Of a DNA stretch of 64,000 bases, positions 8,857 to 17,525 are shown one piece after another. Every line of letters starts with the position of its first letter. Positions within the stretch are counted from its first letter, which is position 1. The translations under genes were made by a program, and so were the position numbers. Source of the DNA: Vibrio superstes (GTDB lineage: Bacteria > Pseudomonadota > Gammaproteobacteria > Enterobacterales > Vibrionaceae); assembly GCF_003569005.1 (NCBI RefSeq), contig NZ_BCUR01000004.1, positions 2,410,516 through 2,474,515 of the forward strand, written 5' to 3'. The notes under the pieces were generated by a model. The model did no database searches. It saw only the letters and a program-made list of their open reading frames with translations, and had not been told where the DNA came from.

Positions 8857-10413
8857 TTACATAGTGTAAGTGTAAGGTGCTTGGATACCAAGTGGGATAC
8901 CAAGAGCCCAGTAAGCTAGCAAGAAGATAGTCCAACCAATCAGCATTGCGATTGAGAATGGCATCATTAGAGAAGCTAGAGTACCGATACCTGTGTTCTT
9001 AACATAGCGTTGGCAGTAAACCACAACTAGAGGGAAGAACACCATTAGTGGAGATATGATGTTAGATACAGAATCACCCACACGGTATGCAGCCTGAGAT
9101 AGCTCAGGAGAGATACCCACCGCCATCAACATTGGAACTAGGATAGGACCAATCAGTGCCCACTTAGCCGATGCAGAACCTACAAGAAGGTTCACAAATG
9201 CTGTTAGTAGAATCATGCCCACTACTGTCGCTTCACCAGGAAGGTTCATCGCCTTCAGACCTTCAGCACCGTATAGCGCTAGCATAGTACCGATGTTTGA
9301 TTGGCCAAACGCCACTAGGAACTGAGCACAGAAGAATGACATTACCATGTACGCACCCATAGTGTTCATGGTGTCAGACATAGATTTGATAACGTCATTG
9401 CTGCTCTTGAACTTACCTACCACTCGGCCATATACGATGCCAGGGATGATAAATAAGATGAAGATCAATGGAACGATAGACTGCATGATAGGTGCAGAGA
9501 ACGCTGTGATCTCGCCTTCAGGAGAACGTAGTGCAGAGTTCTCAGGCATGACTGCAGCGACAAGCAAAGCAATACCAGCAATCATTGACCAACCAGCATA
9601 TTTGAATGCTTTGGCTTCTAGTTCAGTCATTGAGCCTAGGTCAGGTGCTTCTTCAGCATCTTCATCTACTTTAGTAGTTGCGTTTAGGCGTGGTTCAATG
9701 ATGCGTTCAGTAACAAACCAACCGATAGCAACAATCAACACTGAAGATAGGCCAGTGAAGTAGATGTTTGCTAGTGGGTTAACAATGTACTCAGGGTCTA
9801 GAACGTTTGCCGCAGTCTGAGTAAAGCCAGCTAGAAGCGGGTCAATACCAGAAGGGATAAAGTTCGCAGAGAAACCACCAGATACACCAGCAAACGCAGC
9901 TGCAATACCCGCAAGTGGGTGACGCCCAGCAGCGTGGAAGATGATACCACCTAGTGGGATAACCAATACGTAGCCAGCATCAGCAGCCGTGTGAGACACG
10001 ATAGCAACCAAGATAAGCATTGGAGTAAGAAGTTTCGCTGGCGTAAAGCTCAACATCTTCTTTAGACCAGTGGTGATGAAGCCAGAAGAATCTGCTACAC
10101 CAACACCTAGCATTGCAACTAGAACGATACCTAAAGGAGCAAAGCCTGTGAAGGTCGTTACCATGTTAGCAAGGAAGTGAGCCAACGCTTCACCGGTTAA
10201 TAGGTTTGTAATCTCAAGAGGATCACCGGTGCGTGGGTTGATTAGGTCAAACGAGACATTAGAAAGTAGGGCTGAAAATACCCAAACTATGATTAATGCC
10301 CAAAAGAATAAGATAGCTGGATCTGGGATCTTATTACCTGCTTTTTCTATCAGGTTTAAGAAGCGATCCATGCCACCTTGTTTAGGTGCTGTGTTTGCTG
10401 CTTGGTTGCTCAT
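8857..10413 (-). CDS. AbgT-family transporter (p-aminobenzoyl-glutamate importer / antimetabolite exporter type)
   Basis: The 518-residue inner-membrane protein has about a dozen hydrophobic segments. The first is near residues 33-50 (ILFFWALIIVWVFSALL), and several conserved Gly/Ser-rich reentrant-like stretches follow (VSHTAADAGYVLVIPLGG, GVSGGFSANF, NLLVGSASAKWALIGP, DSVSNIISPLMVFFP). These are hallmarks of AbgT/MtrF carriers, which import p-aminobenzoyl-glutamate or export sulfonamides. Substrate and direction cannot be told from sequence. It stands alone, transcribed toward fghA. Confidence 0.92.
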   Translation of the reverse strand: MSNQAANTAPKQGGMDRFLNLIEKAGNKIPDPAILFFWALIIVWVFSALLSNVSFDLINPRTGDPLEITNLLTGEALAHFLANMVTTFTGFAPLGIVLVAMLGVGVADSSGFITTGLKKMLSFTPAKLLTPMLILVAIVSHTAADAGYVLVIPLGGIIFHAAGRHPLAGIAAAFAGVSGGFSANFIPSGIDPLLAGFTQTAANVLDPEYIVNPLANIYFTGLSSVLIVAIGWFVTERIIEPRLNATTKVDEDAEEAPDLGSMTELEAKAFKYAGWSMIAGIALLVAAVMPENSALRSPEGEITAFSAPIMQSIVPLIFILFIIPGIVYGRVVGKFKSSNDVIKSMSDTMNTMGAYMVMSFFCAQFLVAFGQSNIGTMLALYGAEGLKAMNLPGEATVVGMILLTAFVNLLVGSASAKWALIGPILVPMLMAVGISPELSQAAYRVGDSVSNIISPLMVFFPLVVVYCQRYVKNTGIGTLASLMMPFSIAMLIGWTIFLLAYWALGIPLGIQAPYTYTM

Positions 10414-10708
10414 TAGATTACCGCTCTGTGACTTTTACAAAAATGTAAAATGCTAAAAAATTGGTATTATTTTTATTAGGGCGCACATTTTACCCAAACT
10501 AATGCGAAAAAACAGAATCTAAGTTTGCAAAATGAGGTATCTGGCGCTTATTTTGCACTCAGTTAACAAGTGCAAAATAACCCCATTACACGCAAATCTA
10601 CAATTAACCCACAAACGCAACTGTGCGGTTACCTAGACGATACTTTATGTATTCATATTGTTGATTATTACTCTCTGCAACATTTGATGGCAGTCAGTTA
10701 ATGGTGAG

Positions 10709-11098
10709 TTAATAAAATGCTACCCAAGTGGATATAACAACAGATTCAAGCTGACCCCATGGGTTTACCCAACTAGCAGCAACCTCTAGCTTAGTGCCCG
10801 ATACCCCCAGAGATGATGTTTGTTTACTACTAGAGAGCGTCATATCAATAGTGGGCTCTTCTAACCCTTGCCACTGAGGTTCAATCTCAGTGCCTGTGAT
10901 GGTCATAATGCGGGCGTACTCCAAATAGTTTTCCATATGATGCAGTACGAGTAAGGATTGCTCTGCATGCTTCGACTCTCTTTGCAAGTACACACCACCT
11001 TGAATCAAATTCAGCGACAGCAATGACACCAAGGTGACTGATAGCAACACCTCAAGCATGGAAGCTCCCCGCTCCCTGAAAGAACACTTAGAAATCAC
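10709..11098 (-). CDS. Type IV minor pilin, PilV-like
   Basis: Fourth gene of a minor-pilin operon. I place the start at a GTG (11098) overlapping the end of the preceding gene, giving 129 residues with a short leader ending RERG, then ASMLEVLLSVTLVSLLSLN. The prepilin peptidase site is Gly|Ala with Glu at position 5, followed by the hydrophobic alpha-1 helix. The rest is a small pseudopilin head. Minor pilins at this locus in V. cholerae belong to the chitin-regulated type IV pilus used in DNA uptake, so that role is inferred here. Confidence 0.8.
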   Translation of the reverse strand: MISKCSFRERGASMLEVLLSVTLVSLLSLNLIQGGVYLQRESKHAEQSLLVLHHMENYLEYARIMTITGTEIEPQWQGLEEPTIDMTLSSSKQTSSLGVSGTKLEVAASWVNPWGQLESVVISTWVAFY

Positions 11099-11987
11099 GC
11101 CAACTGCCTTTGAGCCATTCTCGCTTAGCAAACCTAAATCTAGACGCCATAAGATGAGCTTCATTTTCCACAACCTCTAAGCCGCCTTGCTCAAGCAAAA
11201 TCGGCGCTGAAAGCTTTAACAGTAATCCCCCTTCAATCTTTGGATTTGCAACAATACTCACCTCATAGCTTTCCTCCTCAGAGTGCCAGATTGTAATGAT
11301 TCCCTGTAGCGTTTGACTGCCTGAAAAGGCCAAGTCGCCGTCAACAAACAATAGAGAAAAAGGCTCATTTGAGGATAAAACGGTTAATTGATCCCAGTGA
11401 TAAGCGCTAATAGAGCAATGGCCACTAATGACAAAACTGCGACCACCATTCGCACTTTTCAGTAAAAGGTAATCACCGCAGGCCTGCTTTGTAGTCACTT
11501 CAATTTCTTCCCCCCAACGCGGTTTTAAGAAGTTGAGATCTGTATATCCAAAGAAATGCGAAACCACCGATGGTTCAACAAGTATCGAAGACCCGAATAC
11601 GCCCTGGGGTAAAGCGTGGTTTGAGGCAATTGCCACATCATGTTCCATCTCCCCAAGCTTCATTAAAGCGCTACTCGCTATGCTCCCTTGGTCTGCTTGA
11701 AGCTTAAATTGGTTCTTCGTCTCTTGGGCTTCAACCAACAAGTTAGTGTTGTCGTCTTGCACGCATTGCGCAGTTGGAAGAGTGTGTAGCGAGACGGTAT
11801 GTATAGCCAAGCAATTGATGGCTGACTCGAGTTGCCAATCGAGGTCCAGCCGCTTGTGGTGCAGGTGTGCTTGCCACTTAATTGAATCTGTCAAATAGCG
11901 AGAATTATCTAAAGCAATAAACCCCATTACAAATAGAATAACTAGCACCACAAATAGTGCATACCCTCTACTGTGATGCATCGCCAT
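11088..11987 (-). CDS. Type IV pilus assembly protein, PilX/GspK-like
   Basis: Third gene of the minor-pilin operon. The start at 11987 (MAMHHSRG) overlaps the PilW-like gene's end by 20 bases. The N-terminus has a class III leader and the hydrophobic helix YALFVVLVILFVMGFIAL, but lacks Glu5 after the Gly, as in GspK/PilX tip proteins. The 299-residue product is larger than the other minor pilins and has a mostly beta-rich C-terminal part I cannot assign. It is probably a tip or priming subunit of the pilus. Confidence 0.75.
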   Translation of the reverse strand: MAMHHSRGYALFVVLVILFVMGFIALDNSRYLTDSIKWQAHLHHKRLDLDWQLESAINCLAIHTVSLHTLPTAQCVQDDNTNLLVEAQETKNQFKLQADQGSIASSALMKLGEMEHDVAIASNHALPQGVFGSSILVEPSVVSHFFGYTDLNFLKPRWGEEIEVTTKQACGDYLLLKSANGGRSFVISGHCSISAYHWDQLTVLSSNEPFSLLFVDGDLAFSGSQTLQGIITIWHSEEESYEVSIVANPKIEGGLLLKLSAPILLEQGGLEVVENEAHLMASRFRFAKREWLKGSWRDF

Positions 11988-12534
11988 CGACTTCCACTGG
12001 CAGGTTACGTGATGCCACATAGATAAAATTGGCTTTAGGAGACTCTCCTTTTAGCCCTATGGCATAGTCAATGCGCAGCAAACTTACTCCATCGGAAGCC
12101 TTGCTAACCTCAAAACCCCTCATAGATAAAAGCTTGTCGTTCAACATCGAAAAGTTGATGGTGTTGGAACAGGTATCGAGCAAGGGCAATTCGGATGCGT
12201 GAGAGTCAGCGCAATACTTGAGTTTGTACTGTAAAGCATCTCGCCAAATTGATACTCGGCGATACTCTCCTGTGTCATCTTTGTAACCCAAAGCAATTTT
12301 TGATTCTTGTATCTCAATGCCAGAGGATTGTGCGTACCCTGCCCTTCTGATTTCACCTCTTAGGTAAGTGGCTAGATGATGGCTGGCGATGAGCAGTTGC
12401 GTGCGCTTAATTTGCTGTGACAACAACTGTTGCTGATGCACAAATAAGCTAGAAGAAGAGAGCAATAACAAACTGGACAGGCCAAGCCCGAGGAGCAACT
12501 CAAGCAGTGATAAACCGCTTTGCGCCCTCAGCAT
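11968..12534 (-). CDS. Type IV minor pilin, PilW-like
   Basis: Second gene of the operon, overlapping the first by seven bases. The leader MLRAQSG is followed by LSLLELLLGLGLSSLLLLSS: Gly before the cleavage site, Glu5, and a leucine-rich helix. The head domain contains two Cys residues (CADSHASELPLLDTC) that could form a disulfide. The 188-residue length suits a shortened PilW. It would be processed by PilD and assembled with its neighbours. Confidence 0.8.
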   Translation of the reverse strand: MLRAQSGLSLLELLLGLGLSSLLLLSSSSLFVHQQQLLSQQIKRTQLLIASHHLATYLRGEIRRAGYAQSSGIEIQESKIALGYKDDTGEYRRVSIWRDALQYKLKYCADSHASELPLLDTCSNTINFSMLNDKLLSMRGFEVSKASDGVSLLRIDYAIGLKGESPKANFIYVASRNLPVEVDGDASQ

Positions 12535-13034
12535 GAGCTATAGCCATAAGTACGTTCACCGGCAGCGCAAATCCTGATTCTTCCAGTAATGTCATGGTAA
12601 ATCACTTTAACCTTGCTCTCAGCTTCTAGCCAAACACTGATATTGCCATTGCCCGATGGCCTGCCGGTTATGCCTGAAAATCGCAGTACTGTTGTGGTCG
12701 AGCTTAGAAAAACATCGGAGAGGATCTGAGGGTTAATCGCCTTACTGAATATCGAAGATGCGGTGCGCGCATCGGCGTCTGCATGGAGGGCGATATAGCT
12801 ATTGCTTGGTGTTGATTGAATATGAAGCCATAAGTCCTTTTTCATCCCATAGGCGCCATCTCGCCCAGCAATAAAAGCGGTATGAACTTGAGCTACCGCG
12901 CGCTTCATCTTGAGATTATCAAGTTGCTGTTTAACTGGGCTAACTATCCACTGGCCTGTTATCCCGAGTAACAAACAACACACCAATACCTCGATAAGAG
13001 AGTAACCCTTAATGCTCTTGATTGTCGTGTTCAT
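12528..13034 (-). CDS. Type IV minor pilin, FimT/GspH-like
   Basis: First gene of the minor-pilin operon, 168 residues. The leader MNTTIKSIKG precedes YSLIEVLVCCLLLGITGQW, with the Gly|Tyr cleavage site and Glu5 intact. The C-terminal GRIRICAAGERTYGYSSC with two Cys resembles FimT/GspH heads; FimT proteins bind DNA in natural transformation of some bacteria. Its promoter lies in the 159-base gap to dnaJ, which also holds a hexanucleotide tandem repeat. Confidence 0.82.
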   Translation of the reverse strand: MNTTIKSIKGYSLIEVLVCCLLLGITGQWIVSPVKQQLDNLKMKRAVAQVHTAFIAGRDGAYGMKKDLWLHIQSTPSNSYIALHADADARTASSIFSKAINPQILSDVFLSSTTTVLRFSGITGRPSGNGNISVWLEAESKVKVIYHDITGRIRICAAGERTYGYSSC

Positions 13035-13117
13035 TACCGAACACTAGTTGCCTCTACAACGAAGGTAAATCTGGCAAAAAAACCTTAGGGGATAAGACGC
13101 AAAAACTCATACTTGTC

Positions 13118-13141
13118 CTGGTACTGGTACTGGTGCTGGTA
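13118..13141. repeat. Four tandem CTGGTA-type hexamers
   Basis: CTGGTA, CTGGTA, CTGGTG, CTGGTA occur without interruption, 84 bases upstream of the first minor-pilin gene. Copy-number slippage could change promoter spacing; this is inference. Confidence 0.8.
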
Positions 13142-13145
13142 CAAA

Positions 13146-13170
13146 AAAGGCCAACACTAGGTTGGCCTTT
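13146..13170 (-). terminator. dnaJ terminator
   Basis: AAAGGCCAAC (13146-13155) pairs with GTTGGCCTTT (13161-13170). On the minus strand it is followed by TTTTTTG, 24 bases after the dnaJ stop. Confidence 0.8.
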
Positions 13171-13193
13171 ACAAATCAAACGCTAATCAACAC

Positions 13194-14336
13194 TTAGCTG
13201 GTTAGGTCATCAAAGAATTTTTTAACGCCGTCGAAGAAGCCTTCAGACTTTGGCTTATGCTTGTTAGCTGCTTCGCCGCCACAAGACTCTTCAAACTCTT
13301 TAAGCAATTCTTTCTGACGAGAGTTCAGCTTAACTGGCGTCTCAACAACTAGCTTCACGATCAAGTCACCTTGTGGACCGCCACGAACGCCTTTCACACC
13401 CTTGCTACGCATACGGAACATACGGCCCGTTTGCGTTTCAGCAGGAACCTTCAGGCTTACACGTCCGTCTAGAGTTGGAACTTCTACTTCGCCACCCAGA
13501 GCGGCCATAGTGAAGCTAACCGGTACTTCACAATATAAGTTGCTGCCATCACGTTCAAAGATATGGTGCTCTTTAACGTGCACTTGAACATACAGATCGC
13601 CCGCAGGAGCGCCGTGTTCACCAGCCTCACCCTCGCCTGATAGACGGATGCGATCGCCCGTATCTACGCCAGCTGGGATCTTAACGTTAAGTGATTTAGT
13701 TTTGTGTATACGACCTTCACCATGACACGAGTCACAAGGGTCTTTAATGATCTTGCCTTTACCGTGACAAGTAGGACAAGCTTGCTGAACAGCAAAGAAG
13801 CCCTGGCGCATTTGAACCTGACCATGACCATGACAGGTGCCACACGTCTGAGCAGAAGAACCTTTCTTCGCGCCCGAACCATCACACACTTCACAGCCTA
13901 CTAGCGTAGGAACTTCGATCTCTTTTGAGCAACCACGAACCGCTTCTTCAAGGGTCAGTTCCATGTTGTATCGTAGGTCAGCACCACGTTGTGCGCGCTG
14001 TTGACCACCGCCACGACGGCCGCCACCAAAGATATCACCAAACACATCACCGAAGATGTCGCCAAAATCAGCACCGCCGCCACCAAAGCCACCGCCGCCC
14101 ATGCCACCTTGTTCAAAGGCTGCATGACCATACTGATCGTAGGCAGCACGTTTTTGAGAGTCAGTAAGGACCTCGTACGCCTCTTTAACCTCTTTAAACT
14201 TCTCAGCTGCGCCATCGTCACCTTGGTTGCGATCCGGATGGAATTTCATCGCAAGGCGTTTGTATGCTTTCTTGATATCACGCTCAGAAGCGTCTCGGCT
14301 TACGCCCAGTACTTCGTAAAGATCACGTTTAGACAT
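13194..14336 (-). CDS. dnaJ: Chaperone protein DnaJ
   Basis: Co-chaperone that stimulates DnaK ATPase and delivers substrates. The 380-residue protein has a J domain (residues 1-70, HPD motif in KFHPDRNQGD), a Gly/Phe linker, four zinc-finger repeats of CxxCxGxG type (CEVCDGSG, CGTCHGHG, CPTCHGKG, CDSCHGEG) and a C-terminal substrate-binding region. The ATG at 14336 gives the canonical MSKRDLYEVLG. It lies downstream of dnaK by 266 bases, with a hairpin between, so some of its transcription may be independent. Confidence 0.98.
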   Translation of the reverse strand: MSKRDLYEVLGVSRDASERDIKKAYKRLAMKFHPDRNQGDDGAAEKFKEVKEAYEVLTDSQKRAAYDQYGHAAFEQGGMGGGGFGGGGADFGDIFGDVFGDIFGGGRRGGGQQRAQRGADLRYNMELTLEEAVRGCSKEIEVPTLVGCEVCDGSGAKKGSSAQTCGTCHGHGQVQMRQGFFAVQQACPTCHGKGKIIKDPCDSCHGEGRIHKTKSLNVKIPAGVDTGDRIRLSGEGEAGEHGAPAGDLYVQVHVKEHHIFERDGSNLYCEVPVSFTMAALGGEVEVPTLDGRVSLKVPAETQTGRMFRMRSKGVKGVRGGPQGDLIVKLVVETPVKLNSRQKELLKEFEESCGGEAANKHKPKSEGFFDGVKKFFDDLTS

Positions 14337-14407
14337 GTGTTTCGTCACCAAATTATTTACTGCAAGCGGCAAAACCGCTTAATGGTTTATATCGATATAG
14401 ATGGAGG

Positions 14408-14433
14408 TTCTAGCTTCTAGCTTCTAGCTTCTA
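14408..14433. repeat. Tandem TTCTAGC heptamers
   Basis: Three full copies and a partial fourth of TTCTAGC lie in the dnaK-dnaJ gap. No function is evident. Confidence 0.75.
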
Positions 14434-14473
14434 AAAATATCATCTATAGCGACAGCTATTATTACAAACAGAA

Positions 14474-14499
14474 GGGCGTTAAGGTTTCCCTAAACGCCC
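14474..14499 (-). terminator. Hairpin after dnaK
   Basis: GGGCGTTA (14474-14481) and TAAACGCCC (14491-14499) pair. On the minus strand TTCTGTTTG follows. It is a weak terminator or attenuator between dnaK and dnaJ. Confidence 0.5.
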
Positions 14500-14602
14500 A
14501 TAAGCTACTGTTAGAATAGAAAAAGTTATTTTCTAAACTAAAGCGAGTTATCCATAGAACGCATAACATTCATCGTGAATTCACTCGCTATAGTGTCGAG
14601 AA

Positions 14603-16519
14603 TTACTTCTTCTCGTCTTTCACTTCTTCAAACTCAGCATCAACAACATCGTCATCTTGAGACTGTTGTTGGTCAGCGTCAGCACCTTGTGCTTGCTGTG
14701 CTTGAGCTTGCTGTTGAGCAATTTCCATTAGCTTTTGAGCCGCAGTCATTAGCGCTTGAACTTTAGCGTCGATAGCTTCTTTGTCATCACCAGACTTAAC
14801 TTCTTCTAGCTCAGTGATAGCTGCTTCGATCTTAGTTTTCTCTTCAGCAGGAAGTGCGTCGCCCGCTTCTTCGATTTGCTTACGAGTACCGTGGATCATT
14901 TGGTCAGCTTGGTTACGAGTAGTCACTAACTCTTCGAACTTTTTGTCCGCTTCTTTGTTAGCTTCTGCTTCTTGTACCATTTTCTCGATATCGTCGTCGC
15001 TTAGACCGCCAGACGCTTGGATAGTGATCTTCTGCTCTTTGTTAGTCTGCTTGTCTTTCGCAGAAACGTGCAGGATACCATCCGCATCAAGGTCGAAGGT
15101 TACTTCGATTTGAGGCATACCACGTGGTGCAGCTTGGATACCTTCTAGGTTAAATTGACCTAGAGATTTGTTGTAAGACGCTTGCTTACGCTCACCTTGA
15201 AGAACGTGGATAGTTACCGCGTTCTGGTTGTCTTCTGCTGTAGAGAAAACTTGGTTCGCTTTAGTTGGAATAGTCGTGTTCTTCTCAACTAGCTTAGTCA
15301 TTACGCCACCCATAGTCTCGATACCTAGAGACAGTGGAGTTACGTCAAGTAGAAGTACGTCAGTTACGTCGCCCGCAAGTACACCACCTTGAACTGCAGC
15401 ACCCATTGCTACTGCTTCGTCAGGGTTAACGTCTTTACGTGGCTCTTTGCCGAAGAACTCAGTTACCTTAGCTTGAACCATAGGCATACGAGTCTGACCA
15501 CCTACTAGGATTACGTCAGTGATTTCGCCTACAGATAAGTCAGCATCCGCTAGAGCAACTTTAAGTGGCTCAAGAGAACGTTGAACTAGGTCTTCAACTA
15601 GAGCTTCTAGCTTCGCACGCGTTACTTTAACGTTCATGTGCTTAGGACCAGTTGCATCAGCAGTAACGTAAGGTAGGTTTACGTCAGTTTGGGTAGTAGA
15701 AGAAAGCTCGATTTTCGCTTTTTCTGCTGCTTCTTTAACACGTTGCATTGCTAGAGGATCAGCTTTAAGGTCGATGCCTTGTTCTTTTTTGAACTCGTCA
15801 ACCAAGTAGTTGATCATGCGGTTATCGAAGTCTTCACCACCAAGGTGAGTGTCACCGTTAGTTGCTAGAACTTCAAAGGTCTTCTCGCCTTCAACTTCAT
15901 CGATTTCGATGATAGAGATATCGAATGTACCACCACCAAGGTCGTAAACTGCGATAGTGCGATCGCCACCAGACTTGTCTAGACCGTATGCTAGAGCAGC
16001 AGCTGTTGGTTCGTTGATGATACGCTTAACTTCAAGACCTGCGATACGACCCGCATCTTTAGTTGCTTGACGCTGTGCATCGTTAAAGTAAGCAGGAACT
16101 GTGATTACAGCACCAGTTACTTCTTCACCAAGGAAGTCTTCTGCAGTCTTCTTCATTTTCTTAAGAACTTCAGCAGATACTTGAGGAGCAGCCATTTTTT
16201 GGCCTTTCGCTTCTACCCATGCATCGCCGTTGTCAGCCTTAACAATTTTGTAAGGCATGATTTCGATGTCACGCTGAACTTCTTCGTCTTCAAAACGACG
16301 ACCAATTAGACGCTTGATTGCAAATAGCGTGTTTTCTGGGTTGGTTACTGCTTGACGTTTAGCAGGCTGACCAACCAAAGTCTCGCCGTCTGTGTATGCG
16401 ATTACAGATGCGGTTGTGCGCTCACCTTCCGCGTTCTCGATTACGCGTGGTTTTTCACCGTCTAGAACTGAAACGCATGAATTAGTTGTACCTAAGTCAA
16501 TACCAATGATTTTACCCAT
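14603..16519 (-). CDS. dnaK: Chaperone protein DnaK (Hsp70)
   Basis: ATP-dependent general chaperone working with DnaJ and GrpE. The 638-residue protein has the ATPase domain signatures IGIDLGTTNSCV, VYDLGGGTFDISI and VILVGGQTRMPMVQ, the linker DVLLLDVTPLSLGIET, the substrate-binding domain and a Gln-rich C-terminal tail ending EFEEVKDEKK. The length and every family motif are intact. A sigma-32-like promoter lies 130-160 bases upstream of the ATG. Confidence 0.99.
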   Translation of the reverse strand: MGKIIGIDLGTTNSCVSVLDGEKPRVIENAEGERTTASVIAYTDGETLVGQPAKRQAVTNPENTLFAIKRLIGRRFEDEEVQRDIEIMPYKIVKADNGDAWVEAKGQKMAAPQVSAEVLKKMKKTAEDFLGEEVTGAVITVPAYFNDAQRQATKDAGRIAGLEVKRIINEPTAAALAYGLDKSGGDRTIAVYDLGGGTFDISIIEIDEVEGEKTFEVLATNGDTHLGGEDFDNRMINYLVDEFKKEQGIDLKADPLAMQRVKEAAEKAKIELSSTTQTDVNLPYVTADATGPKHMNVKVTRAKLEALVEDLVQRSLEPLKVALADADLSVGEITDVILVGGQTRMPMVQAKVTEFFGKEPRKDVNPDEAVAMGAAVQGGVLAGDVTDVLLLDVTPLSLGIETMGGVMTKLVEKNTTIPTKANQVFSTAEDNQNAVTIHVLQGERKQASYNKSLGQFNLEGIQAAPRGMPQIEVTFDLDADGILHVSAKDKQTNKEQKITIQASGGLSDDDIEKMVQEAEANKEADKKFEELVTTRNQADQMIHGTRKQIEEAGDALPAEEKTKIEAAITELEEVKSGDDKEAIDAKVQALMTAAQKLMEIAQQQAQAQQAQGADADQQQSQDDDVVDAEFEEVKDEKK

Positions 16520-16649
16520 CAGGCTATCTCCAAAAATTTGATTATTTGTTTCTTTACTACCCCATAAGTGGGGATGCTTAGCTTGGTTTCAACCCCAAGC
16601 TACAAATTAGTTAGTAGCAGTTAGCTTATGTTTAATTGCTCTGCACCAT

Positions 16650-16677
16650 AGATAGGGTCTGGATTCTTTGTTTCAAG
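16650..16677 (-). promoter_or_regulatory. Sigma-32 (heat shock) promoter of dnaK
   Basis: On the minus strand CTTGAAA (16671-16677) is a perfect -35, followed by 13 bases and CCCTATCT (16650-16657), one mismatch from the RpoH -10 consensus CCCCATnT. Confidence 0.85.
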
Positions 16678-16699
16678 ACTTGGGCAGAAAAAAAAACAA

Positions 16700-16726
16700 A
16701 AAAAGAGGCTGAAAACAGCCTCTTTT
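16700..16726. terminator. grpE terminator
   Basis: The stem AAAAGAGGCTG / CAGCCTCTTTT with an AAAA loop lies between grpE and the dnaK promoter. It separates grpE from dnaK into two units. Confidence 0.8.
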
Positions 16727-16748
16727 TAAAACTTGATGCTTTGGACGC

Positions 16749-17375
16749 TTATTTAGCAACCATTACCATCGCTGGGCGAACGACACGACCGTTAAGCTCA
16801 TAACCCTTCTGCAATACGATAGTTACGGTATTGCTTTCGTGATCTGGGCTTTCAACCATAGATACTGCGTTGTGCAGTTCAGGGTTGAATGCTTCGCCAA
16901 CAGGGTTAATTTCTACTAGGCCGTTTTTAGAAACAACATCAGTAAATGATTTATGTGTCATTTCGATGCCTTCAAGGAATGGCTTAACCACTTCGTTCTC
17001 AGAGTCTGCCGCTTCCATTGCACGTTCTAGGTTATCAATAACCGGTAGCAATTCTTCAGCAAACTTGTTGATCGCAAATTTACGAGCTTTAGATATCTCT
17101 TGCTCTGTGCGGCGACGCATGTTCTCAACTTCTGCTTTAGCGCGAATAACGCTGTCTTGCTGTTCTTTAAGGCGCATCTCTGTTTGAAGCAATGCGGCTT
17201 CTAGTTGAGCAACCTTAGACTCTTCCACTTCTGCGTCAGTTTCTTCGTTCCATTCGATGTCACCTTCACCGCCGATCACTTCAGCTTCTTCAGTCACTTC
17301 TTCTGCAACTTGTTCAGCTTCATGTGCCGCTTGTGCTAGTTCTTCTTCGTTAATCTTGTTTTCTTTATCGCTCAT
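16749..17375 (-). CDS. grpE: Nucleotide exchange factor GrpE
   Basis: Releases ADP from DnaK. The 208-residue protein has an acidic N-terminus (about 1-50), a long helical dimerisation region (about 55-125, MRLKEQQDSVIRAKAEVENM) and the beta domain ending GYELNGRVVRPAMVMVAK. The start at 17375 (MSDKENK) is chosen because the longer frame runs into its own sigma-32 promoter region and lacks similarity to known N-termini. It has its own heat-shock promoter. Confidence 0.97.
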   Translation of the reverse strand: MSDKENKINEEELAQAAHEAEQVAEEVTEEAEVIGGEGDIEWNEETDAEVEESKVAQLEAALLQTEMRLKEQQDSVIRAKAEVENMRRRTEQEISKARKFAINKFAEELLPVIDNLERAMEAADSENEVVKPFLEGIEMTHKSFTDVVSKNGLVEINPVGEAFNPELHNAVSMVESPDHESNTVTIVLQKGYELNGRVVRPAMVMVAK

Positions 17376-17472
17376 GATCTCTCCGACGCGGATACGCATA
17401 TTCCTGAAAGTGCTATTATTTTGACAGAAATGCATCCACAAAAAATTAGCATCTGAATTCAACTTGCCTTTA

Positions 17473-17500
17473 TTATGGGGATCATCGTTTCTGAATCAAG
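17473..17500 (-). promoter_or_regulatory. Sigma-32-like promoter of grpE
   Basis: Minus strand: CTTGATT (17494-17500), a 13-base spacer, then CCCCATAA (17473-17480), close to the RpoH consensus CTTGAAA / CCCCATnT. It lies about 100 bases upstream of the grpE ATG. Confidence 0.75.
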
Positions 17501-17525
17501 CCTAACCATTTATTTTGGGACTAAA

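Noticed and set aside
13925..14420. Several overlapping frames on the plus strand and a second minus-strand frame
   Set aside because: They are shadows of the Gly-rich part of dnaJ.
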